From an uncultured Bacteroidales bacterium (GTDB lineage Bacteria > Bacteroidota > Bacteroidia > Bacteroidales > Muribaculaceae): DNA of 45,502 bases. The first letter of the stretch is position 1; the number at the start of each line of letters is the position of its first letter. Location: assembly GCA_958418815.1 (NCBI GenBank), contig CATZGB010000023.1, positions 1 through 45,502 on the forward strand. Reading direction: 5' to 3'. Below are positions 25,453 through 32,962 of this stretch, in pieces. The notes under the pieces are model-generated. The model was not told the DNA's origin. It saw nothing but the letters and a program-made list of their open reading frames with translations, and searched no databases. Position numbers and translations under genes: made by a program.

Positions 25453-26738
25453 GCGCGTTCACGATTCCAATGCCGGAAATCATCACCCGCCTCGCCTCGA
25501 AGGTGAATTGCGGCGACGAGGTCGCCGGTGCTTTCCTGAAAGAATTCACGGTGGTTATCACCCAGGGGCTCGCCGCCGATGGCTTTGTCAGAATCGCCGG
25601 GCTCGGCACCTTCAAAGTGGCGGCCGATGTCGATGGCAAGCCGGGTGTCGAGTTTGCCCCTGAATCATCCTTGGCCGAAAAGGTCAACGAGCCGTTCGCG
25701 ATGTTCGAGTCAGTGGAGATTGCCGACTCGCTGACCGATGACGAACTCGACGCTGGCATGTCTTCCACCGAGGGGCCTGCGGAAGGGGTGGAGGCAGTAA
25801 ATGAGATGGATGAAGCTGACAGCCAGGAAACCATTGCCGAGGCTGATGTCATAGCTGATACTGATGTCACATCCGAGGCTGATGCTGAGGTAGTAGTGGA
25901 GGATAAGCCCCAACCGGGTAGCCAGTCCGATGCAACAGATGCCCCAACATCAGCGCAAGACTCTGCCGATTCCTGTGTGCCCTCTGTTGGGCAGGCGCAG
26001 ACACCGCCCCCTCTGCCTCCCCGGTTTGCAACAGGCAGGCAGGCTGCCGCGCCTTGCAGCGAGCCCGCCGCGCCATCTGTCGCCCCTGTGCATATCCCGG
26101 CTGCGCTTTCTGCGCATGACCATGAACATGGCTCCACTGTGGCCGTGAGGCTTGAGCCTGAGAGCCGTGTGACCATAAAACGCGTGGGCCACACCACCCT
26201 CACTCTGGTTGTGACGGCGATAGCCGCATGCCTCCTGGGGCTGGTCGCCGGATATCTGGCATACAGCCATTCAAACTTTGGGTTGCCTGCAAACGTTGAA
26301 GTAATGGAAGATGGGATTTTCATCCGCAATAACGGGGGGAATCCTGATGATGCGGCCGGGCAGGCGCAAGCGTTGCCGGGTTGCTTGGAAGATTCCACGG
26401 ATATGGCAGAGGCTGTTCCGGAACAGCCTGCTGACGACACCGCTGCGGCAGGGATGCCGGAGATGGCAGAAACAGCCGTTCCGCCGGCAGCAGAGGTCGT
26501 CACCGACACTGTAAAGCCCGGCAACTATCTTTCGGTGATGGCGCGCCGCCATTATGGAAACGCCAAGTTCTGGGTGTACATCTATCTGGAAAACAAGGAT
26601 AAAATCAAAGATCCCGACAACCTTGAGGACGGTATGGTGGTGGTGATACCTCCCGCCGCGAAATATGACATTGACCCGTCAAGCAAGGAGTCGTTAAAAA
26701 AAGCTGACCGTGAGGCTTATAAAGCCATGTCGGAATAG
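25449..26738 (+). CDS. HU-like, transmembrane and LysM protein
   Basis: This is a 429-residue composite protein. Residues 7-92 form an HU-like domain (EIITRLASKVNCGDEVAGAFLKEF, FVRIAGLGTFKV). An acidic, Ala/Asp/Glu-rich linker (93-155) and a Pro/Ser/Ala-rich region (156-245) follow. One membrane helix lies at about 250-272 (LTLVVTAIAACLLGLVAGYLAY). After another low-complexity stretch comes a LysM domain at about 352-402 (VKPGNYLSVMARRHYGNAKFWVYIYLENKDKI). With no N-terminal signal, the HU part should face the cytoplasm and LysM the periplasm. It could tie DNA or a nucleoid protein to peptidoglycan. The coupled HU-like gene upstream is a likely partner. Function is inferred from domain order only. 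Confidence 0.8.
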   Translation: MSAFTIPMPEIITRLASKVNCGDEVAGAFLKEFTVVITQGLAADGFVRIAGLGTFKVAADVDGKPGVEFAPESSLAEKVNEPFAMFESVEIADSLTDDELDAGMSSTEGPAEGVEAVNEMDEADSQETIAEADVIADTDVTSEADAEVVVEDKPQPGSQSDATDAPTSAQDSADSCVPSVGQAQTPPPLPPRFATGRQAAAPCSEPAAPSVAPVHIPAALSAHDHEHGSTVAVRLEPESRVTIKRVGHTTLTLVVTAIAACLLGLVAGYLAYSHSNFGLPANVEVMEDGIFIRNNGGNPDDAAGQAQALPGCLEDSTDMAEAVPEQPADDTAAAGMPEMAETAVPPAAEVVTDTVKPGNYLSVMARRHYGNAKFWVYIYLENKDKIKDPDNLEDGMVVVIPPAAKYDIDPSSKESLKKADREAYKAMSE

Positions 26739-26770
26739 CGGATTGCTTAAAAATGATTAAATCTTAAAAT

Positions 26771-26819
26771 AGGTAAACGGTTGATAGATAAATTTAACAC
26801 TCTGTTTTAACGTTTACCT
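26771..26819 (+). terminator. Inverted repeat, possible terminator of the HU/LysM pair
   Basis: AGGTAAACG (26771-26779) and CGTTTACCT (26811-26819) are perfect 9-bp arms around 31 nt that can form a small inner hairpin. A T-rich tail GTTTTGTTT follows. An operator for the moxR promoter just downstream is the alternative. Confidence 0.4.
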
Positions 26820-26831
26820 GTTTTGTTTCCA

Positions 26832-26839
26832 TACTTTTG
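26832..26839 (+). promoter_or_regulatory. -7 promoter element for the moxR-bat operon
   Basis: A perfect TACTTTTG is followed by a leader of about 100 nt to the chosen moxR ATG. The -33 region is unclear. Confidence 0.5.
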
Positions 26840-26942
26840 CACTGTAAACCGGGTCGGTCTGAGACTGTTTTTCAAGCCGTCCGCGCCGCCGGTTCTCCAT
26901 TTGTCAAATTTGCATAATAACAAAACCAACTATAAGAAACTT

Positions 26943-27938
26943 ATGAGTGAAACTGTAAATATCAGAGAACTCAACGACCTCGTGGCAAGCCGTGGTAATT
27001 TCGTAAGCCTCATCACGCAGGGAATGGACCAGACCATCGTAGGTCAGAAACACCTTGTGGAATCGTTGCTCATCGCGTTGCTTTCCAACGGACATGTCCT
27101 TCTTGAAGGTGTCCCCGGTCTTGCCAAGACATTGGCCATCAAGACGCTTTCCCAGCTGATTGACGCAAAATACAGCCGCATACAGTTCACGCCCGACCTT
27201 CTCCCCGCCGATGTGACCGGTACGATGGTCTACAGTGTGAAGTCTGAGCAGTTCCAGGTGAAGCGTGGCCCGATATTCGCAAACTTCGTCCTCGCCGATG
27301 AAATCAACCGCGCGCCAGCCAAGGTGCAGGCAGCCCTGCTGGAAGCTATGCAGGAGCGCCAGGTCACCATCGGCGACCATACATTCCCGCTCGACGAGCC
27401 GTTCCTCGTGATGGCAACCCAGAACCCGATCGAGCAGGAGGGCACTTACCCCCTTCCTGAGGCGCAGGTCGACCGTTTCCTCCTGAAAGTGGTCATCGGT
27501 TATCCGACCCGTGAGGAGGAGAAGCTGATCATACGCCAGAACCTCTCCAACAAGAAAGCCAAAGTGCAGCCCCTGCTTCGTCCCGAAGACATTATCGACG
27601 CGCAGCAGGTGGTCGAGAAGATATACATCGACGAGAAAATCGAGCGTTATATCGTTGACATAGTCTTCGCGACACGCTTCCCGGCCGAGTGCGGATTGCC
27701 CGAGCTGCAGAGCATCATTGCCTTCGGTGCCTCCCCTCGTGCGTCTATTTCCCTGGCCCGTGCCGCCAAGGCTTACGCTTTCCTGCGTCAGCGCGGTTAT
27801 GTCATCCCCGAGGATGTCCGCGCCGTGTGTCACGATGTCATGCGCCACCGTATCGGCCTGACCTATGAGGCTGAGGCCAACAACATATCGGCTGACGAGA
27901 TCATATCAGAAATCCTCGACAAGGTAGTCGTACCCTAA
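26943..27938 (+). CDS. MoxR-family AAA+ ATPase
   Basis: A cytoplasmic chaperone-like ATPase of the MoxR class, usually encoded beside VWA-domain proteins and thought to act on them. Walker A GVPGLAKT (56-63), Walker B FVLADEINRAPAKVQAALLEAMQE and the sensor MATQNPIEQEGTYPLPEAQVDRF are clear. I chose the ATG giving MSETVNIREL (331 residues). The frame continues 120 nt upstream into AT-rich DNA containing the promoter, which is unlikely to be coding. It is the first gene of the aerotolerance operon. Confidence 0.93.
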   Translation: MSETVNIRELNDLVASRGNFVSLITQGMDQTIVGQKHLVESLLIALLSNGHVLLEGVPGLAKTLAIKTLSQLIDAKYSRIQFTPDLLPADVTGTMVYSVKSEQFQVKRGPIFANFVLADEINRAPAKVQAALLEAMQERQVTIGDHTFPLDEPFLVMATQNPIEQEGTYPLPEAQVDRFLLKVVIGYPTREEEKLIIRQNLSNKKAKVQPLLRPEDIIDAQQVVEKIYIDEKIERYIVDIVFATRFPAECGLPELQSIIAFGASPRASISLARAAKAYAFLRQRGYVIPEDVRAVCHDVMRHRIGLTYEAEANNISADEIISEILDKVVVP

Positions 27939-27982
27939 TCCCCGCCCCGCAAGGCCATATCTCTAAAACCAAGCAAAAGAAG

Positions 27983-28852
27983 ATGGATGCCAACGAACTG
28001 TTGAAGAAGGTCAGGCGTATCGAGATAAAGACACGCGGGCTTTCACAGAATATCTTCGCCGGAGAATATCATTCGGCGTTCAAGGGGCGTGGCATGACCT
28101 TTTCGGAAGTCAGGGAGTACCAGTATGGCGACGACATCCGTGACATTGACTGGAATGTGACCGCCCGCCACAACCGCCCGTATGTCAAAATCTACGAGGA
28201 GGAACGCGAGCTGACGGTGATGTTGCTTGTCGATGTCAGCGGTTCGCGCCTTTTCGGAGCTGTCGGTGAGGAGAAACGTGAGATGATAGCGGAGATTGCC
28301 GCCACTCTCGCTTTCTCTGCCATACAGAACAACGACAAGATCGGGGTGATATTCTTCTCCGACAAAATAGAGAAGTTCATCCCTCCCAAAAAAGGAAAGA
28401 AGCACATCCTGTTTATCATCCGCGAGCTGATCGACTTCACGCCCGACCACCGCGGCACAGATGTCGGCATGGTGTTGCGGTATTTCACAGACGCGCTCAA
28501 AAAGCGTTGCACCACATTTGTGATTTCTGACTTCATCGACGAGAAGGACTACCACAAGGCTTTGTCAATCGCCGCCAACAAACATGATGTGTATGGAGTG
28601 CAGGTTTATGACAAACGTGACGCCCAGCTTCCCGACGTGGGGCTCATGAGGGTGCAGGATCTTGAAAACGGAGCCGAGCAATGGGTCGACACCTCCTCCA
28701 AAAAGGTGCGCAACCAATACAACCGCTGGTGGTATGAGCGCCAGCAGGTGATGTCTGACACATTCAAGCGCTGCCGGGTTAATTCTTGTTCGGTCGCAAC
28801 AGACGAGGATTTTGTCACCGCACTGATGGGGCTCTTCCGCAGAAAGCTGTGA
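27983..28852 (+). CDS. DUF58 domain protein
   Basis: A cytoplasmic protein with the DUF58 core GRGMTFSEVREYQYGDDIRDIDWNVTARHNRPYVKIYEEERELTVML, followed by a VWA-like fold with a MIDAS-like DVSGS. DUF58 proteins nearly always accompany MoxR ATPases and are probable partners. The 289-residue length is normal. It lies 44 nt after moxR and is followed by a membrane protein gene, as in other Bacteroidetes bat operons. Confidence 0.92.
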   Translation: MDANELLKKVRRIEIKTRGLSQNIFAGEYHSAFKGRGMTFSEVREYQYGDDIRDIDWNVTARHNRPYVKIYEEERELTVMLLVDVSGSRLFGAVGEEKREMIAEIAATLAFSAIQNNDKIGVIFFSDKIEKFIPPKKGKKHILFIIRELIDFTPDHRGTDVGMVLRYFTDALKKRCTTFVISDFIDEKDYHKALSIAANKHDVYGVQVYDKRDAQLPDVGLMRVQDLENGAEQWVDTSSKKVRNQYNRWWYERQQVMSDTFKRCRVNSCSVATDEDFVTALMGLFRRKL

Positions 28853-28912
28853 GCCTTCCTGATGATAGACATTCCTGAAAAATCAATTCCACAACAAAAA
28901 GAAGTTTGTCTG

Positions 28913-29935
28913 ATGCTTAAAAGGCTGACATACATATCGATATTGCTTATTGCCCTGTCGCTCGGCGCTACGGCCTCGGCCCGCTCGATAAAGGCGGCGG
29001 TTGACTCGTCGCAGATTACGATGGGCTACCAGACGGCTATCCGTTTCGACATAGTTGACCAGGCCGGTTCGCCGTCGGAGATACTTGTCGACAAGGATGC
29101 CATACCGGCCGAGGTGGAGCTTATAGACTGGGTCTACGGTGACACCACCGACCTTGGCAATGGGCTGGTGGAGATGAGGAGGGCCTTGATAATCCAATCG
29201 TTTGACTCAGGGCTTTACACGATTCCACCGTTCCTGATGGTCGCAGGGCCCGACACGCTCCGCACCGAGCCTATAACCTTGAAAGTGAACCCGGTGGATG
29301 TCAGCCATATGGATGACATAAACCCGATTGCCCCGGCTATGGACTTTGAGTCAAGATGGTATGACTTCCTGCCAGATTGGCTTACGGACTACTGGCAGTG
29401 GATTCTCGCCGGACTGTTGCTGGTGGCTGCCGGAATCTGCGGTTACCTGATAATGACCCGCAAGGTTGAAGTGCCGCTTATCCCGAAGAAGAAACCGGTG
29501 CCCCCTTACCAGCTTGCCATGCAGCGGTTTGAAAGCCTGCGTGAGCAGAACCTGTGGCAGAATGGCCAGGAAAAGGAATATTACACCCGCCTGATCGACA
29601 TCCTGCGCGACTACCTCCAGGGGCGTTTCGGTATCAATGCTATGGAAATGACATCCCAGCAGATAACGCGTGTGCTTAACGAGAATGAGACCACGCGCAT
29701 GCCTAACGCCCGAATGAAGCGCATACTGGAAATCGCCGACTTCGTGAAGTTTGCCAAGGTAAGGCCGCTCCCTGATGACAACCACCGCGCCCTTGCCGAA
29801 GCTGTCCGCTTCGTGGAGGAGACAAAACCGGTGGAGGAACCGGCCGGCGAGGGTGGTGAGGATTCAGCTCCAGGCTCGGCAGGGACACAGCCATCCAGCC
29901 CATCGTCAGAAAGGCCCGGCACCACCGTGAAATGA
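28913..29935 (+). CDS. bat-operon membrane protein (DUF4381/BatD-like layout)
   Basis: The gene between DUF58 and batA. The chosen start gives a signal peptide MLKRLTYISILLIALSLGATASA; an in-frame ATG 51 nt upstream would add 17 residues before it. A beta-rich periplasmic domain (to about 155 residues) is followed by one membrane helix (YWQWILAGLLLVAAGICGYLIM) and a cytoplasmic helical domain (LAMQRFESLREQNLWQNGQEKEYYTRLIDILRDYLQGRFGI). The layout parallels the BatD C-terminus, suggesting a shared origin. The end is Pro/Glu/Ser-rich. Function unknown; a role in the Bat membrane complex is inferred from position. Confidence 0.75.
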   Translation: MLKRLTYISILLIALSLGATASARSIKAAVDSSQITMGYQTAIRFDIVDQAGSPSEILVDKDAIPAEVELIDWVYGDTTDLGNGLVEMRRALIIQSFDSGLYTIPPFLMVAGPDTLRTEPITLKVNPVDVSHMDDINPIAPAMDFESRWYDFLPDWLTDYWQWILAGLLLVAAGICGYLIMTRKVEVPLIPKKKPVPPYQLAMQRFESLREQNLWQNGQEKEYYTRLIDILRDYLQGRFGINAMEMTSQQITRVLNENETTRMPNARMKRILEIADFVKFAKVRPLPDDNHRALAEAVRFVEETKPVEEPAGEGGEDSAPGSAGTQPSSPSSERPGTTVK

Positions 29936-29965
29936 ATATGAAATATCATTTAGAGAATATACAAG

Positions 29966-30952
29966 ATGCAATTCGCTAATCCCGGCATGTTATGGTTGTT
30001 GCTGATTTGCCTGCCCCTCGCGGGGTGGTGGATCTGGCGGCGACGTACGGCCAATCCCTCCCTCCAGATTTCCACTACGGGGCCGTTCCGCTCATTGGGG
30101 AGGCCCGCCCGCCAATATGGCCTGTATGCGATGTATCTGCTCAGGCTGCTCGCCATAGGCTGCCTGGTGGTCTGCCTGGCGCGTCCGCAGACACGCGACG
30201 CCTGGCGCACATCCAAAACCGAAGGCACCGACATGGTCATAGCCCTTGACATATCCTCCTCGATGCTCGCCCGCGACTTCAAGCCCGACCGTCTGGAGGC
30301 CGCCAAAAAAATCGCCGCCAACTTCATCAACGGACGTGAGAACGACAACATGGGGCTGGTGGTGTTTGCCGGAGAGGCATTCACCGGTGTGCCGATGACC
30401 ACCGACCGCGCCACCCTCGCCAACTATGTCACGGCTCTTAACCGTGAGATGCTTGAGGATGGCACCGCTATCGGCGACGGCCTGGCCACATCCATCAACC
30501 GAATAAAGGATGGCAAGGCCAAATCAAAGAGTATCATACTGCTGACTGACGGCTCAAACAACACCGGTATCGTGGCCCCGCTCACAGCCGCCGAGATAGC
30601 CCGGAAACTCGGAATAAAAGTCTACACCATCGGTATCGGCACCAACGGCACGGCCCTTTACCCGATGTACAATATGTTTGGACGCATCGAGTATCAGCCA
30701 CAGCCGGTTGTGATCGACGAGGCAACATTGAAACAGATCGCCGATATCACTGGCGGAAAATATTTCCGCGCCACCGGCAATCGCGTGCTCCAGGAGATTT
30801 TCGCCGAAATCGATCAGCTCGAGAAGACCGAGCTTGATGTGAAACATTTCTCTCATACAGAGGACTGCTATCTGCCATGGGCGCTTGCCGCGCTGGCCCT
30901 GCTGCTCCTCGAAGTTGTAATACGCCAGACTTGGCTCCGCACTATCCCGTAA
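29966..30952 (+). CDS. batA: Aerotolerance protein BatA (VWA domain)
   Basis: An inner membrane protein with a von Willebrand A domain. Helices lie at about 8-24 and 55-72, before the VWA domain, and at about 300-320 near the C-terminus. The MIDAS motif is D95-I-S97-S-S99 (LDISSSM), with the later LLTDGSNNTG as the second metal-binding segment. The 328-residue length matches BatA of the Bacteroides aerotolerance operon, where loss of the operon reduced oxygen tolerance in B. fragilis. It precedes batB by only 7 nt. Confidence 0.93.
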   Translation: MQFANPGMLWLLLICLPLAGWWIWRRRTANPSLQISTTGPFRSLGRPARQYGLYAMYLLRLLAIGCLVVCLARPQTRDAWRTSKTEGTDMVIALDISSSMLARDFKPDRLEAAKKIAANFINGRENDNMGLVVFAGEAFTGVPMTTDRATLANYVTALNREMLEDGTAIGDGLATSINRIKDGKAKSKSIILLTDGSNNTGIVAPLTAAEIARKLGIKVYTIGIGTNGTALYPMYNMFGRIEYQPQPVVIDEATLKQIADITGGKYFRATGNRVLQEIFAEIDQLEKTELDVKHFSHTEDCYLPWALAALALLLLEVVIRQTWLRTIP

Positions 30953-30959
30953 CAAGATT

Positions 30960-32057
30960 ATGTCGTTCGCATATCCTTCATTATTGTATCTACTGCTCCT
31001 CATCCCGGTTATCTTCGGGTTGTGGTACTGGTCGCGTGTGGCCCGCAGGATGAAGCTGCGCCGTTACGGCAACCTCCGTCATCTTGAACAGCTGATGCCG
31101 GAGGCCTCGAAATACAAACCGGCCGTGAAGATCACCCTTGAGCTTCTTGCCCTCGCCTCACTGATTGTCGCTGTGGCGCGCCCACGTGCCGGCGAGAAAG
31201 AGGAGGTTGAGTCGACCGAGGGCATAGAGGTCATGATCGCGTTTGACGTTTCGCGGTCGATGCTTGCCTCTTCGACCGATGACACCCGTGGCATCTCTCG
31301 TCTCGACCGCGCGAAATATCTTCTCGGCAATCTCATAGACAAGCTTGGCAACGACAAGGTCGGCCTTATTGTCTTCGCCGGGGAGGCTTACACCCAGTTG
31401 CCAATCACGACAGATTTCGTGTCGGCGAGGATGTATCTCGATGAAATCTCCACTGAGATGGTGCCCACGCAAGGCACTGCCATCGGCACTGCCATAAACA
31501 TGGCCATCAATTCTTTCTCCCCCGCCGAGGACATTAACAAGGCGATCATCGTCATCACAGACGGTGAGAACCATGAAGGAGATGCCGTAGAGATGGCCAA
31601 ATACGCCAAAAGCCTCGGCATAGAGGTTGATGTGATGGGTGTGGGCTCGATAAAGGGAGCGCCGATACCGGTCAACCGCAATGGTGATTTTCTGAAAGAT
31701 GAGTCCGGCGCGCCTGTCACGACATTCCTCAACGAGCAGATGGCCAAGGAAATTGCCGAGGCCGGAGGCGGGGTTTATATCAATGGCTCCTCTTCCAAGG
31801 CTTTGTCAAACCTGGTTGGCCAGCTTGACAAAATCAAGAAAAGCGACCTCCAGCATGTGTCATACAAGGCCAGTGCCGAGCAGTTCCCGATGTTTGTCTG
31901 GATTGCGCTGATTCTGCTGGTGGTTGACGCTGTCATCCTCCCGACCAAAATCGGCTGGCTGAAACGTTACACATTCTTCTCCCGTCAGAAAATAGCCGCC
32001 AAGGGTGGTGAAAGCCTGAAAAAACAAACAACAGTCAATAAGGAATTGTCAAAATGA
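30960..32057 (+). CDS. batB: Aerotolerance protein BatB (VWA domain)
   Basis: The second VWA membrane protein of the operon, resembling BatA. Helices lie at about 6-24, 56-74 and 308-326. The MIDAS sequence is D96-V-S98-R-S100 (FDVSRSM), with VITDGENHEGDA as the second motif. BatA and BatB probably interact and may be remodelled by the MoxR ATPase. The C-terminal basic tail should be cytoplasmic. Its stop overlaps the batC start by 4 nt (ATGA). Confidence 0.93.
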   Translation: MSFAYPSLLYLLLLIPVIFGLWYWSRVARRMKLRRYGNLRHLEQLMPEASKYKPAVKITLELLALASLIVAVARPRAGEKEEVESTEGIEVMIAFDVSRSMLASSTDDTRGISRLDRAKYLLGNLIDKLGNDKVGLIVFAGEAYTQLPITTDFVSARMYLDEISTEMVPTQGTAIGTAINMAINSFSPAEDINKAIIVITDGENHEGDAVEMAKYAKSLGIEVDVMGVGSIKGAPIPVNRNGDFLKDESGAPVTTFLNEQMAKEIAEAGGGVYINGSSSKALSNLVGQLDKIKKSDLQHVSYKASAEQFPMFVWIALILLVVDAVILPTKIGWLKRYTFFSRQKIAAKGGESLKKQTTVNKELSK

Positions 32058-32869
32058 AGCAGTTCTTGAAGATAGCAGCAATCTCGGTCTCCCTGCTGGT
32101 TGCGGGAGCGATGGCAAGCGGATGTTCCTCAGACAAGGAGCAGCCTGCCGGCCAGCGTCCGTCAACCAAGCGCGAGCGCAATTATATGAAGGAGGGCAAG
32201 AGCCTTTTCGACAAGCAGCGTTACGCCGAGGCGGAGGTGAATTTCAAAAAGGCCCTCGGAGAGAATCCTGACAACGCCCGGGCGCAGTTCAACCTCGCGT
32301 CATCATACCTCAAACAGCGGGGTGAAGACCTTGCCAACAAGGGGGATTCGCTCATCAGGCAGGCCGACCAGATACTGGCCCAGACAGCCGGTAATCCTGA
32401 CATTGAACTTGCCCAACAGTCATTTTACGACCGTGGCAACATCGCCTACAAGGGCGAAGACTACGGCGCGGCCATAGAGATGTATAAGAATGCCTTGCGT
32501 CGCAATCCTGAAGACAATCAGGCTCGCGAGAACCTACGTCTGGCGCAGCTCAAAAAGCAGCAGCAAGACCAGAACAAGGATGACAAGCAAGACCAGAACC
32601 AAGACCAGAATCAGAACCAGGATCAGCAGCAACAGCAGCAAGACCAGGACAAGGATGACAAGCAGGACCAGAACCAGGACCAGCAGAACCAAGACAAGCA
32701 GCAACAGCAGCAGCAGCAAGAGCAGCAGGGTGGTCTAAGCGAGCAGAGCGCGGCTCAGATTCTCAAGGCTATGGATGCAAAGGAGTCTGCCACAAGGATG
32801 AAGGTTGAGCAGATGAAGCAGAGCCAGGAGAAGCAGTCGCGTCAGCGACAGACCGGCAAGCCTTGGTGA
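32054..32869 (+). CDS. batC: Aerotolerance protein BatC (TPR, Gln/Asp/Lys-rich)
   Basis: A TPR protein with a probable lipoprotein-type signal (AISVSLLVAGAMASGCSS; Cys about residue 24). TPR units at about 40-165 include YAEAEVNFKKALGENPDNARAQFNLASSYL and YGAAIEMYKNALRRNPEDNQARENL. From about residue 170 to 235 the chain is almost only Q, D, N and K in irregular DQNQDQ and QQQQ runs. The remaining tail is a charged helix. Such tails occur in other BatC proteins, but their length varies and slippage in CAG/GAC repeats could change it. Translationally coupled to batB. Confidence 0.88.
   Translation: MKQFLKIAAISVSLLVAGAMASGCSSDKEQPAGQRPSTKRERNYMKEGKSLFDKQRYAEAEVNFKKALGENPDNARAQFNLASSYLKQRGEDLANKGDSLIRQADQILAQTAGNPDIELAQQSFYDRGNIAYKGEDYGAAIEMYKNALRRNPEDNQARENLRLAQLKKQQQDQNKDDKQDQNQDQNQNQDQQQQQQDQDKDDKQDQNQDQQNQDKQQQQQQQEQQGGLSEQSAAQILKAMDAKESATRMKVEQMKQSQEKQSRQRQTGKPW
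32560..32730 (+). repeat. CAG/GAC-type low-complexity repeat inside batC
   Basis: About 170 nt of degenerate CAG, CAA, GAC and AAG triplets encode the Gln/Asp/Asn/Lys tract. The reading frame is kept. Near-repeats such as GACCAGAACCA recur several times, making it a likely site of in-frame length change. Confidence 0.8.
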
Positions 32870-32962
32870 TGCCCCCCTTTCCCCGTTGAGTTAGCTCAGG
32901 TCAAACTGTCACTCGCGGATATAACAGACAACTATTTTTAATGAGATATTACTGAAACGACT

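Noticed and set aside
25322..26524. 400-codon minus-strand frame opposite the HU/LysM genes
   Set aside because: Ser/Ala-rich low complexity that mirrors the acidic and Pro-rich linkers of the real protein.
32560..32730. Possible CRISPR-like or tandem DNA repeat
   Set aside because: Irregular triplets in a coding frame without spacers; explained by the Gln/Asp/Lys tract of BatC.
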